A stretch of DNA of 13,542 nucleotides from Candidatus Aciduliprofundum sp. JdFR-45. GTDB lineage: Archaea; Thermoplasmatota; Thermoplasmata; Thermoplasmatales; JdFR-45. Below are positions 1 through 8,381 of the stretch, piece by piece. Location: NCBI GenBank assembly GCA_002011395.1, contig MTNG01000024.1, positions 1 through 13,542 on the forward strand. The letters run 5' to 3'. How positions within the stretch are numbered: the first letter of the stretch is position 1; each line of letters opens with the position of its first letter. The position numbers and the translations under genes were made by a program. The notes under the pieces are model-generated. The model was given only the letters and a program-made list of their open reading frames with translations, did not search any database and had not been told where the DNA came from.

Positions 1-111
1 TATGAGCAGCTTCGCCTCGCCCTTCTCTATCGCCTTTCTCGCCTGCTCTATCCCGAAGTACACCTTTCCCGTGTTTATGGCCTTCCGGAGTTCCAGACCT
101 ATGTTTATCAC
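1..111 (-). CDS. rpl30e: Ribosomal protein L30e (eL30), 5' part only
   Basis: This is the first 37 codons of a gene that runs off the left edge. The residues (V/M)INIGLELRKAINTGKVYFG, followed by a lysine-rich helix and KLLI, match the N-terminus of archaeal L30e, a small RNA-binding protein of the large ribosomal subunit (L7Ae/L30e fold). I chose GTG at 111 as the start because an in-frame TGA lies directly before it (114-112) and the next candidate start is 15 codons in. A GGGGTGAGGTGA stretch overlapping the rpoA2 stop acts as the SD. Only 5 bp separate it from rpoA2, so it is the last visible gene of the RNA polymerase operon. Placing L30e directly after rpoA2 is the usual euryarchaeal order, often continuing to nusA and S12/S7, which would lie outside the window. 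The identification rests on a short fragment plus context. Confidence 0.88.
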   Translation of the reverse strand, partial: MINIGLELRKAINTGKVYFGIEQARKAIEKGEAKLLI

Positions 112-116
112 TCACC

Positions 117-1700
117 TCACCCCTTTTTCTTCGCGGCGGGTGGTCTGTACACCACGGTCACAGCACCCGTTCCGAGAGTAATCGGCTGACCTATTATTAT
201 ATTTTCCCCGACGCCCTCCAGGCGGTCCTCCTCGCCCACTATCCCCGCGCGGAGCAGGTGCTTGGAGGTGATCTCAAAGGCCGCCCGGGAGAGCACGCTC
301 GCCTTCTTCCCCGCGATGCCGTGCCGCCCTATGGGCTCAACGGCACCCTCAAGCGTCATCATATCGGCCACGAGCATTATGTGTCGTATGTCCACGTTGA
401 GGCCCTGCTCCTGCAGGGTGTTGAGCGCCTCGTTTATTATGGCGTTCCGCGCCGCCTCTATGCCGAGCACCCCCGCTATTTCCCATATGTCGTTCGTCTT
501 CGTGCGCACCCTGTCAACCTCGTTGAGGAGCAGGACTTCGCTGAGGTTGCTCCCCTGCGTGTATATGACCCACTCGGCGTTGTCCTGGCTCTTCCTCACG
601 ATGGCCCTCTTGATACCCTTTATGCCCTTTATGGTGAGGGTTTTTATATCCTGGCTGAGGAGGTACAGTTTCTTGTAGGAGGGTGCCTCCAGTTTGACCC
701 TGATCTCCGTGTCCTCCGTTTCCACGTTCACCTTGTAGCCCTTCATCCTGTATATCGCCTCAACGACGTCGTTCATCTCAACCCCGCGCGCCCTCATCTT
801 CTCCGCATCCATCCTCAGTATGACGCTCATATCCGCGATGCTTATCTCCACGCTCCCCACGTCCGTCACGGTGGTCGCCTCTATGCTCTTGGCGACCTCC
901 TTCACCTTCTCCTCGTCGTGCCTGATGTCCTCCCTGAGGTAGACGGTCATCATGGGGGTGCTGGGCTTCGTGCGCGCATCCACTATTTCAATCAGGCGCG
1001 GGAGACCGAGCGTAACGTTCATCTCCGCCACGCCGGCGTAGTGGAACGTCCTCAGCGTCATCTGCGTGCCCGGCTCGCCTATGCTCTGGGCCGCGACGAT
1101 GCCCACGGCCTCGTGCTCGTCCACCCTCTTCCTCTCGTAGTCCTCAACGGCGAGTTTCACGACATCCTCCAGCTGCTTCTCCGTGAGGTCGTACCTCTTC
1201 CACGCGTCCACTATGGTCCGCACGATGGCCATGGGTATATCGGCCCCCATCTTCCTGGCCATGGCGAGCACCTTTTTCTCCTCCTCCGTGGGCTCGCCGA
1301 ACTTCCTCACGAGGGAGACGTCGTATTCCCGAACCTGAATGAAGGAGAGCTTTGTAACCCTCTTCAGGACATCGCCGTCCGCCTTCGTGAACGTGTTGAG
1401 AGGTATGGGGGCGATGTGCACTATCTCCGATATCTTGAGCAACGCGTTGTATTTCCTCGCCTTCTCCATCTTTATGTGCTCTACCTCCTCCGTGTAGGGC
1501 AGTATCTCCTCCACCAGCACGCGGTAGTTCGCCTCCCTGCCCTTCAGCGTTATGTACGCCTCGGCGGGGAGGTCAACCTTCTCCGCGTCTATCTTGAAAT
1601 CCACGGCGTAGTATATGGAATCGGAGCGCTTCAGCGCCTCCTCTATCCTTATCACGTTGTTCTCGCGGTCCTTCCACACGAAGGTGACTCTCATGCTCAT
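117..1700 (-). CDS. rpoA2: DNA-directed RNA polymerase subunit A'' (Rpo1C) with N-terminal extension
   Basis: This is the C-terminal part of the largest RNA polymerase subunit, which in archaea is a separate chain. It contributes the trigger loop, jaw and part of the clamp. Residues about 196-224 hold the trigger-loop hallmark (VGIVAAQSIGEPGTQMTLRT), followed by NVTLGLPRLIEIVDA, the KGIKGIKRAIV stretch, GLNVDIRHIMLVAD, and GRHGIAGKKASVLSRAAFE near 450-475. The chain has 527 aa, while the family is usually about 380-400, with the VGIVAAQ motif near residue 75-80. The excess is about 130 residues at the N-terminus, in one continuous frame. The ATG at 1700 overlaps the rpoA1 stop as ATGA, with GGAGG 8 nt upstream (1709-1713), which supports translation of the extension. 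ATG at 1694 (third codon) is an alternative, also preceded by a good SD. A start near codon 147 would give a standard-length A'' but would leave about 440 bp untranslated inside a tight operon. Confidence 0.97.
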   Translation of the reverse strand: MSMRVTFVWKDRENNVIRIEEALKRSDSIYYAVDFKIDAEKVDLPAEAYITLKGREANYRVLVEEILPYTEEVEHIKMEKARKYNALLKISEIVHIAPIPLNTFTKADGDVLKRVTKLSFIQVREYDVSLVRKFGEPTEEEKKVLAMARKMGADIPMAIVRTIVDAWKRYDLTEKQLEDVVKLAVEDYERKRVDEHEAVGIVAAQSIGEPGTQMTLRTFHYAGVAEMNVTLGLPRLIEIVDARTKPSTPMMTVYLREDIRHDEEKVKEVAKSIEATTVTDVGSVEISIADMSVILRMDAEKMRARGVEMNDVVEAIYRMKGYKVNVETEDTEIRVKLEAPSYKKLYLLSQDIKTLTIKGIKGIKRAIVRKSQDNAEWVIYTQGSNLSEVLLLNEVDRVRTKTNDIWEIAGVLGIEAARNAIINEALNTLQEQGLNVDIRHIMLVADMMTLEGAVEPIGRHGIAGKKASVLSRAAFEITSKHLLRAGIVGEEDRLEGVGENIIIGQPITLGTGAVTVVYRPPAAKKKG

Positions 1701-4387
1701 CGCCTCCGCCTCCTGAAGTACTCCTCGCCGAGCACGCGGGACAGTATGTAATCTATGTCCACGTTCTTCCCGCCCTTGCTGCGCATGGGGTCCACGCCGT
1801 CCTCGCCGTAGAGGAACTGCACTATCTGATTTGTGCTTATTTCAACCCTGCCTCCCTTGGAGACGCGGAGGTCCTCCAGCGCGTGTATGAGCCGCCTCTG
1901 CATGTAACCGCTCCGGGATGTCCTCACGGCGGTGTCCACGAGCCCCTCTCTTCCGCCCATGGAGTGGAAGAAGTACTCCGTGGGCGTGAGCCCCTTCTTG
2001 TAGGAGGACTTCACGAAGCCCCGCGCCCTCGCGCCTAGATCGTGGCGGCGGAAGTGCGGGAGCGTGCGGCCGTAGTATCCGCGGTGCAGGCGCTGGCCCC
2101 TCACCGACTGCTGACCGATGGCGCCGGCCATCTGGGTGAGGTTCAGCATGGACGCCCTCGCGCCCGACCTGGCCATGATGACGCTGGGGTTCTCCAGCCC
2201 CAGGTACCTACTGGCGATCTCTCCCGCCTTGTCCCTCGCCTTGCCCAGAACCTTCATGATCTCCATCTCAAGCGTCTCCTCCAGACTGCGTCCGGGAGCG
2301 GGCTGGAGCAGCCCCTGGTGGTACATCTCTATGAGTTCGTCCACTTTCTTCTCCGCCTGCTTCATGACCTCCTCTATCTGCTTCCTCGCCTCGCCCGGTA
2401 TGTCTTCATCGTCTATGCCGCTTGTGAATCCCATATGGGATATGACGCCGACGGAGAGTCGCGTGAGGTTATCAACGAACTTCCGCCCGCCCTCGGGGCC
2501 GAGCAGCCTCACGACGCTGTCCAGCACCTTGCCCTTGAAGGCCCCTATGGCAACCTCGTCTATCGTACCGGATATGAGTTTCCCGTTCCGTATGACGACG
2601 TAGGCGTCTATATGGCAGTCCTCGTACCTGCACTTCTCGCAGTTCTCGCAGATCTTGGACCTGAACTCCATGTTGAGCTCCTCCGGGAGGAGAAGCGAGA
2701 AGATGTCCTTGCCCCTGTAGTACTCCTTGCCGTCCACGACCACGGTCTCGGGCGTCTCCTCTATGTCCATGTACGCGAGTATGTGCGACCCGAGGTCCCT
2801 GGGTATAAGCGGGTTCTTGTGTGTGAGCATGAACATGCCGGTTATGTGGTCGTGTATTCCGCCTATTATGGGACCGCCGAAGCGTGGAGATAGAATGTGC
2901 TCCTGAACGAGCATGAGGACGCGCGCCTCCGCCCGCGCCTCCTCGCTCTGCAGCACGTGGAGGTTCATCTCATCGCCGTCAAAGTCGGCGTTGTAGGGCG
3001 AGCACACGGCCAGGTTGAACCTGAACGTCCTCTGGGGCATCACCCTCACGAGGTGTCCCATCATGCTCATCCTGTGCAGCGACGGCTGCCTGTTGAAGAG
3101 AACGATGTCTCCATCCATCAACTGCCTCTCCACGATCCATCCCGGCGCGAGGTTCTCCGCAATCGTCTCCTTATTATTTTCCGTGACCTTAAGCCGTCTC
3201 CCGTCGGGGCGTATCACGTAGTTCACGCCCGGCAGGTACCTCCCGCTATCGTCCACGGGGTTCGGCCCGCGGAGGACGTACTCCCGCATGGTCTCTATGT
3301 TGTACACCGTGACCGCTATCGGTACCGTGAGCTCCCTGGCCGCTTTTATCGGCACGCCCACCTCGTTTATGGACAGAAACGGCTCCGGCGAGATGACCGT
3401 GCGCGAGGAGAAGTTGACCCTCTTGCCGGTGAGGTTCGCCCTGAATCGTCCCTCCTTGCCCTTCAGGCGCTGAACGAGCGTTTTCAGGGCACGACCGCTC
3501 CTGTGCCTCGCCGGCGGTATGCCGGGCGTCTGGTTATCAAAGTACGTGGATACGTGATACTGCAGCAGTTCCCACAGGTCCTCTATGATGAGCTGCGGGG
3601 AGCCGCCGTCCCTGTTCTCCCTCAGCCGCTGGTTGATCCTGATTATGTCCACGAGTTTGTGGGTTATGTCGTCCTCGCTCCTCTCGCCCGTCTCCAGCGT
3701 TATCGTCGGCCTGACATTGACCGGCGGGACGGGCAGGACGGTGAGTATCATCCACTCGGGCCTCGCCACCTCGGGGTTGAAGCCGAGGAGCGGCAGGTCC
3801 TCGTCGGGTATCTTCTGCAGCCGCTCCCTGATGTCGCTGGGCGTCAGCTTCTTTCCGCCCACCCTGAAGGTGGTCGGCTTGTCCAGCAGCACCTTCTCCT
3901 GCTCCTCGCCGCAGTGCGGGCATATGGGGCGGGCGGACGCCTCCTGAACGATCTTCCTTATGTACTTTATGTTGAAGAGGGCCGTTTCGCCTTCCTTCTT
4001 CCGCGCCTCCTCCAGGCGCTCGCGGTAGAACTCCATCTGCTCCTCCGGGAGTTTGAGGCGCCCGCACCTGGGGCAGGTGGCGTCCAGGAGCATCTTGATC
4101 TCCTTCACGTAGCCCACGTGAATGACGGGCAGCGCCAGTTCTATGTGCCCGAAGTGTCCCGGGCACTCGTCCACCTTGCCCCCGCACGTCTTGCACCTGA
4201 GCCCCGGCTCTATGACGCCCATGTGCGGGTCCATCAGGCCGTTCTTGATGGGGAAGCCGTCCTCGTCGTAGGTGTCGGGGACGGTCACCTTTATGGCGCT
4301 CATCCTCCGTATCTCGTCGGGAGAGAGCAGCGCGAACTTTATGCTGCTGATCCGCTTCTTTCCGGCAACCTTAAGCGAGTATATCAT
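1697..4387 (-). CDS. rpoA1: DNA-directed RNA polymerase subunit A' (Rpo1N)
   Basis: This is the N-terminal part of the largest RNA polymerase subunit, which carries the catalytic Mg-binding loop. In order it shows the clamp-head zinc cluster (C65, C68, C75, H78), further CxxC pairs at 105/108 and 156/159, the LTGKRVNFSSRTVISPEP region near 319-336, and the universal metal site NADFDGD at 466-472. It also shows the funnel and pore region and the bridge helix at about 795-833 (YKKGLTPTEYFFHSMGGREG). A second small cysteine cluster (C580, C583, C586, C591) lies in the domain after the active site. The length, 896 aa, is normal, and no intein interrupts the active-site region. The ATG start overlaps the rpoB stop by ATGA (4384-4387), with GGGTGAT 5 nt upstream inside the last rpoB codons. 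The stop overlaps the rpoA2 start in the same way. The last five codons are all arginine and also form the SD for rpoA2. Confidence 0.99.
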   Translation of the reverse strand: MIYSLKVAGKKRISSIKFALLSPDEIRRMSAIKVTVPDTYDEDGFPIKNGLMDPHMGVIEPGLRCKTCGGKVDECPGHFGHIELALPVIHVGYVKEIKMLLDATCPRCGRLKLPEEQMEFYRERLEEARKKEGETALFNIKYIRKIVQEASARPICPHCGEEQEKVLLDKPTTFRVGGKKLTPSDIRERLQKIPDEDLPLLGFNPEVARPEWMILTVLPVPPVNVRPTITLETGERSEDDITHKLVDIIRINQRLRENRDGGSPQLIIEDLWELLQYHVSTYFDNQTPGIPPARHRSGRALKTLVQRLKGKEGRFRANLTGKRVNFSSRTVISPEPFLSINEVGVPIKAARELTVPIAVTVYNIETMREYVLRGPNPVDDSGRYLPGVNYVIRPDGRRLKVTENNKETIAENLAPGWIVERQLMDGDIVLFNRQPSLHRMSMMGHLVRVMPQRTFRFNLAVCSPYNADFDGDEMNLHVLQSEEARAEARVLMLVQEHILSPRFGGPIIGGIHDHITGMFMLTHKNPLIPRDLGSHILAYMDIEETPETVVVDGKEYYRGKDIFSLLLPEELNMEFRSKICENCEKCRYEDCHIDAYVVIRNGKLISGTIDEVAIGAFKGKVLDSVVRLLGPEGGRKFVDNLTRLSVGVISHMGFTSGIDDEDIPGEARKQIEEVMKQAEKKVDELIEMYHQGLLQPAPGRSLEETLEMEIMKVLGKARDKAGEIASRYLGLENPSVIMARSGARASMLNLTQMAGAIGQQSVRGQRLHRGYYGRTLPHFRRHDLGARARGFVKSSYKKGLTPTEYFFHSMGGREGLVDTAVRTSRSGYMQRRLIHALEDLRVSKGGRVEISTNQIVQFLYGEDGVDPMRSKGGKNVDIDYILSRVLGEEYFRRRRR

Positions 4388-7300
4388 TTCATATCACCCA
4401 GCCTCAACCTCATTATGACGCCCATGGATGCCAGCTCATCCCTCATCAACTTGAAGGCGTAGCTCGTCTCCACGGGGTGTATGTTGGTCGTGTTGCCGCA
4501 GACGGGGCAGTACCTCGTGCCCTTCTTCCTGTCCACTATCGCTATGTGACCGCACTCGGGGTTGCCGCACACGTATAGTATGGTGCCGTCCGACTGGTCC
4601 AGCAGGCGGTCCTTGATGACCATCGCCGCACCGTGGCCGATGAGCGTGTCCCTCTCCATCTCGCCGAACCTCAGGCCGCCCTGCCTGCTCCTGCCCTCCG
4701 TCGGCTGCCTGGAGAGTATCTGCACGGGGCCGCGCGACCTCGCGTGGAACTTACCGGCCACCATGTGGTGCAGTTTCTGGTAGTAAATCACGCCAACGTA
4801 TATGTCCGCTTCAAACTTCCGCCCGGTGATGCCGTCGTACATGACCTCCCTGCCGGAGTATCTGAACCCGTGCCTGACGAGTGCCTCGCGTATGGCCTCC
4901 TCGCTCTCGCCCCTGAATATGGTGCCGTCCACGAATCTGCCCTCCATGGCACCCAGTTTACCGCCTATCATCTCCAGCACGTGCCCCACGGTCATCCTGG
5001 ATGGGATGGCATGCGGGTTGATTATTATGTCCGGTATGATGCCGTCCTCCGTGAAGGGCATGTCCTCCTGCGGCACTATGGCCCCTATGACGCCCTTCTG
5101 GCCGTGGCGCGACGCGAACTTGTCGCCGAGTTCCGGAATCCTCTCGTCCCTGACCTTCACCTTCACCAGGCGCGAGTTGTTCTCCGAGACGGTGAGCATG
5201 ACGCTGTCCACCCATCCCTCCTCGCCGGGCCGCATGACGACGGAGCTCTCCCTCCTCTTGGCAGGTGAGAGCAGCTCCATGGCCTCCTCTTCCAGAAAGC
5301 GCGGCGGCGAGGTCATTCCCACGAGCACGTCGCCGCCCTTCACGCGGACCTCCGGCGAGATTATGCCGTCCTCGTCCAGGTGCGCGTAGGCGTCAACGCT
5401 CCTCGCGCCCCTCACGTCGGGGCTCGGTATCTCAAACCTGTCCTCCTGTCCGCCGGGATACCTCCTCTCCTCCGCCTTGTATGTCCGGAAGAACGTGCTG
5501 CGGCCCAGCCCGCGCTCCACGGCCGCCTTGTTCATCACGATGGCGTCCTGCATGTTGTAGCCGTGGTACGAGAGTATGGCCACGACCATGTTCTGCCCGG
5601 CGGGCCTCTTCTCGTAGCCCACGAAGCTCATTATGCGCGTCTTCACGAGCGGGACCTGCGGGTAGTGGAGGAGATGTCCCCTGGTATCGGGCCTGCGCCT
5701 GTAGTTGGCCGCGGGGAGACCGAGGGACTGCTTCATCATCGCCGCGCCCATGGTGATGCGTGGCGAGGAGTTGTGCTCCGGGTAGCAGATGCTGCCAGAT
5801 ATCGCCCCCAGTATGAGCATGGGGTCTATCTCCAGGTGCGTGTGCTCCTTTGTGAGGAGGAGCGGCATCCTGAACTCGCCCCCGCAGAATTTGCACCGCA
5901 GGAGGGCATCATCCCCCTCGCCCACGTTGACCCACGTCACGTCCTTCCGCGAGAGCACATGGTCGCACGAGGGGCACCGTTCCGGCAGGTCGTAGGCGTA
6001 AACCGCTATGTACGCGTTCTCCTCCTCGTCGGCGTCCAGCCACTCTATTATGCCGTCCCTCACGAGGTCCTCAACGCCGAGCCGCCCCTCAATAACCTTC
6101 TGCCTGTACTCGCTGTTGTACCTGAGGTTTCCATCCTCCACCACGAAGAGCGGGCGCCGCAACCGTCCTTTATCGGAGTTCACTATGACCTCCCTCGTGA
6201 CGTCGTCGTACCTCACGTTTATGAAGTAGGATATGGCCCCCGTCCTGCGGAGCTGGCGTATCTGGGACGCCAGCGCCTTTCCGTCCTCCACGAATCCCAC
6301 GAGGTCCCCGTTGAGGTAAACCCTTGAGAGGTTCCCCGGGTCGTAGTCCATCTCCCTCACGCCGAGTTCCCTCAGCGTGTTGAGGACGGTGTCGTAGGGC
6401 ACCTCCTCGGACACGTCTATTATGAGGGCGGCGTTCTTCACCAGACCGCAGTTCTGCCCTTCGGGTGTCTCGTTGGGGCATATCCTGCCCCACTGGGTCG
6501 GGTGTAAATCTCGCGCCTCAAAGTGCGGCTGACTGCGTGTGAGGGGCGATGTGATCCTCCTGAGATGCGATATCGTGCTCATGTGAGAGGTGCGGTCCAG
6601 CAGCTGGGACACGCCCGTCCTCCCGCCGACCCAGTTCCCGGTGGACATGGCGTGCATGATCTTCTGCGTGAGCACGTCCTGTCTGATGGCCGCCTTTATG
6701 TTCACGCCCTTCTTCCTGTTGTACGTCCTCTCCAGTTGATACTTCAGGTCCCTTATGAGCGCCTCAAAGGCGACGCGGAACTCCTCCTCCAGGAGTTCCC
6801 CGGAGAGTTTGATCCTCTTGTTCGCCAGGTGGTCCTTGTCATCCACACTCCTCAGCCCAAGGTGCAGTTCCAAGACCGAGCGGGCCATCCTCGCGAGGTA
6901 CATGGCCTTCTTCGCCCTGTCCTCCTTCCTGCTCCCCAGGTGGGGTAGGAGCGATTCATCAAGTATCTGCGCGATCTTCCTCTCCCTGTACTCCTTCGCC
7001 TGGCCCGAGGCGAACCTCTTCTCAAGGTAGGCGATGGCGTCCTCCGTGGTCCTTATGCCCTCCGGCGGGTACTGCTTCTCGCTTGCCGCCTCCTCTATGT
7101 TGGCGAGCACGATGGGCCCCATCCTCTCGTCGCTCACTATCGCCCGGTATATGTCCGCGTCCGCCTCCATGCCCAGCGCCTTCAGAAGCACCACAAGCGG
7201 CACAGTTCCGGGGGCGTTGGGTATGGAGACCACGAGGATTCCATCGCTCTTCTTCTCAACGGTCGTGAGCGCGCGGTACCCCTCACGCTGGGAGAAGACC

Positions 7301-7983
7301 TTTGCCCTCTCTATCCTGACATCGTACCTGTCGTCGTACTCAACGAGCACTCTATTCGGTGCGAGGTCCTCCAGCGATATCAGAACCCTCTCGCTTCCGC
7401 TTATGATGAAGTAGCCGCCGGGGTCGTTTGGGTCCTCGCCGAGGTACCTGAGCTTTTCCTCGTAACTCGCGGTCCGCGGACCGTTTATCTTGTGCACGTA
7501 CTCCTCTATGTTGTCCCTGTGGAGAGTGCATATCTTGGACTTCACCATCACGGGTATGTCCCCCACCTTTATCCACTGCTCCTTGCCCGTGATGCAGTCC
7601 TCGCCGTTCTCGTTGCACACCTCCACCTGGAACCTGACGTAGAGGGGGGCCACGTAGTTGAGGTCCCTCAGGCGCGCCTCCATGGGGCTGATCTGCGTCC
7701 TCGCGCCCGAGGCCTCGCGCACCTCCGGCTTGCCTATCTTCACCGTCGGCTCATCGTCCCGACTCAGGCGGCCGAACCTTATGCGTATTACCTGCCCACC
7801 TGTCCGCGCCCTGTCCAGCGTGAAGCTCCCCGGCTCGTCCTCCTCTGAGATGCGGACGGAGTCCACTATCTGCTGTATGATGCTGTTGGGGTTGTCCCTC
7901 GTCGGTATCAGGGCGTTGTAGGACGCTATGTGGTGGTTCACCACGCTGAAGTCCTTAAAGAACACATCAATAATCTCATCCAT
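4384..7983 (-). CDS. rpoB: DNA-directed RNA polymerase subunit B (Rpo2), unsplit
   Basis: This is the second-largest RNA polymerase subunit, here one 1199-aa chain rather than separate B'' and B' chains. Recognisable blocks are the fork/rifampicin-pocket-like segment at about 455-515 (GRTGVSQLLDRTSHMST, then HPTQWGRICPNETPEGQNCG), a four-cysteine element at about 668-700 (CPSC...CKFC), and the hybrid-binding GDKFASRHGQKGVIG at about 950-964. After these come RQPTEGRSRQGGLRFGEMERD at about 1089-1110 and the C-terminal zinc ribbon at about 1138-1165 (CGNPECGH...YCPVCG). The lobe and protrusion regions occupy the N-terminal half. The ATG at 7983 is preceded by GGGTGAGAT 3 nt upstream and follows the rpoH stop by 12 bp. 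It overlaps rpoA1 by 4 bp at its end. A long cys-less stretch between 700 and 1138 and continuous homology leave no room for an intein. Confidence 0.99.
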   Translation of the reverse strand: MDEIIDVFFKDFSVVNHHIASYNALIPTRDNPNSIIQQIVDSVRISEEDEPGSFTLDRARTGGQVIRIRFGRLSRDDEPTVKIGKPEVREASGARTQISPMEARLRDLNYVAPLYVRFQVEVCNENGEDCITGKEQWIKVGDIPVMVKSKICTLHRDNIEEYVHKINGPRTASYEEKLRYLGEDPNDPGGYFIISGSERVLISLEDLAPNRVLVEYDDRYDVRIERAKVFSQREGYRALTTVEKKSDGILVVSIPNAPGTVPLVVLLKALGMEADADIYRAIVSDERMGPIVLANIEEAASEKQYPPEGIRTTEDAIAYLEKRFASGQAKEYRERKIAQILDESLLPHLGSRKEDRAKKAMYLARMARSVLELHLGLRSVDDKDHLANKRIKLSGELLEEEFRVAFEALIRDLKYQLERTYNRKKGVNIKAAIRQDVLTQKIMHAMSTGNWVGGRTGVSQLLDRTSHMSTISHLRRITSPLTRSQPHFEARDLHPTQWGRICPNETPEGQNCGLVKNAALIIDVSEEVPYDTVLNTLRELGVREMDYDPGNLSRVYLNGDLVGFVEDGKALASQIRQLRRTGAISYFINVRYDDVTREVIVNSDKGRLRRPLFVVEDGNLRYNSEYRQKVIEGRLGVEDLVRDGIIEWLDADEEENAYIAVYAYDLPERCPSCDHVLSRKDVTWVNVGEGDDALLRCKFCGGEFRMPLLLTKEHTHLEIDPMLILGAISGSICYPEHNSSPRITMGAAMMKQSLGLPAANYRRRPDTRGHLLHYPQVPLVKTRIMSFVGYEKRPAGQNMVVAILSYHGYNMQDAIVMNKAAVERGLGRSTFFRTYKAEERRYPGGQEDRFEIPSPDVRGARSVDAYAHLDEDGIISPEVRVKGGDVLVGMTSPPRFLEEEAMELLSPAKRRESSVVMRPGEEGWVDSVMLTVSENNSRLVKVKVRDERIPELGDKFASRHGQKGVIGAIVPQEDMPFTEDGIIPDIIINPHAIPSRMTVGHVLEMIGGKLGAMEGRFVDGTIFRGESEEAIREALVRHGFRYSGREVMYDGITGRKFEADIYVGVIYYQKLHHMVAGKFHARSRGPVQILSRQPTEGRSRQGGLRFGEMERDTLIGHGAAMVIKDRLLDQSDGTILYVCGNPECGHIAIVDRKKGTRYCPVCGNTTNIHPVETSYAFKLMRDELASMGVIMRLRLGDMK

Positions 7984-7995
7984 TCCATCTCACCC

Positions 7996-8250
7996 TCAGT
8001 CCACACTCACCACTCTGTACGCCACCGCCACGCCGGCGGTGGGGCTGCTCCTCACTATCTTTATGATCCTCCCCGGCTCAATCGGCCCGTGGATCTGCTC
8101 CAGCACCACGAGCACCGGGTCCGACTTGCGTATCTTCGGAAGTTGAGACCTCTCCACTCCGAGCTCCTTGAGAACTGCCTCCTCTTCCTCCCTGCTCAAA
8201 AGATGGTGCTCCGGCACCAGTTCATGTTCCAGCACGTTGAATGTACCCAT
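7996..8250 (-). CDS. rpoH: DNA-directed RNA polymerase subunit H (Rpo5)
   Basis: This small core subunit corresponds to the C-terminal domain of eukaryotic Rpb5 and sits in the lower jaw of the polymerase. The 84 aa show the family signature FNVLEHELVPEH at the N-terminus, the QLPKIRKSDPV turn, and the C-terminal IIKIVRSSPTAG followed by YRVV. Compared with the usual form (SDPV...LG..PGD..KI), there are about four to five additional residues between SDPV and PGR, in the loop VLVVLEQIHGPIE. I chose ATG at 8250 because GAGGTGAT (8257-8264) lies 6 nt upstream. A GTG two codons earlier (8256) would leave only 1 nt of spacing. It is the first protein gene of the polymerase operon, 24 bp after tRNA-Lys and 12 bp before rpoB. 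Confidence 0.97.
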   Translation of the reverse strand: MGTFNVLEHELVPEHHLLSREEEEAVLKELGVERSQLPKIRKSDPVLVVLEQIHGPIEPGRIIKIVRSSPTAGVAVAYRVVSVD

Positions 8251-8256
8251 TCTCAC

Positions 8257-8264
8257 ATCACCTC
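8257..8264 (-). promoter_or_regulatory. Shine-Dalgarno site of rpoH
   Basis: GAGGTGAT on the minus strand is complementary to the archaeal 16S 3' tail (ATCACCTCC). It sits 6 nt ahead of the ATG at 8250 and decides the rpoH start against the GTG at 8256. It lies entirely in the 24-bp spacer between tRNA-Lys and rpoH, so a transcript starting upstream of the tRNA would carry it. Confidence 0.8.
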
Positions 8265-8274
8265 TCCGTGTTAG

Positions 8275-8347
8275 CGGGCCCGCGGGGAATCGAACCCCGG
8301 ACCGTCGGGTTAAAAGCCCGACGCTCTACCGACTGAGCTACGGGCCC
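8275..8347 (-). tRNA. tRNA-Lys (anticodon UUU)
   Basis: The 73 nt fold into a complete cloverleaf. The acceptor GGGCCCG pairs perfectly with CGGGCCC. The D stem is GCTC/GAGC with an 8-nt loop. The anticodon stem TCGGG/CCCGA closes the loop CTTTTAA, giving anticodon UUU (lysine). There is a 5-nt variable loop, and the T stem CGGGG/CCCCG has loop TTCGAAT. The discriminator base is G, CCA is not encoded, and there is no intron. All seven acceptor pairs and all five T-stem pairs are G-C. The gene is read in the same direction as the RNA polymerase operon and ends 24 bp before rpoH, with no T-run or TATA box between them. Confidence 0.98.
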
Positions 8348-8381
8348 ACGCCTGCGCATAGGCATCCCCACATAACCGGCT

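Noticed and set aside
258..1751. A 497-codon open frame on the plus strand across rpoA2, and similar long ones at 2897-4462 and 5380-6327
   Set aside because: These are antisense to strongly conserved RNA polymerase genes. Their proteins are rich in Leu, His, Arg and Val with no recognisable domain, as expected when biased codon use in a GC-rich gene leaves the opposite strand free of stops.
1697..7983. Inteins in the RNA polymerase genes
   Set aside because: The active-site motifs NADFDGD in A', VGIVAAQSIGEPG in A'' and GDKFASRHGQKG in B are uninterrupted, and the chain lengths leave no room for one.
8251..8256. GTG at 8256 as the rpoH start
   Set aside because: It leaves 1 nt between the SD and the start codon; ATG at 8250 has 6 nt and begins at the family's usual N-terminus.
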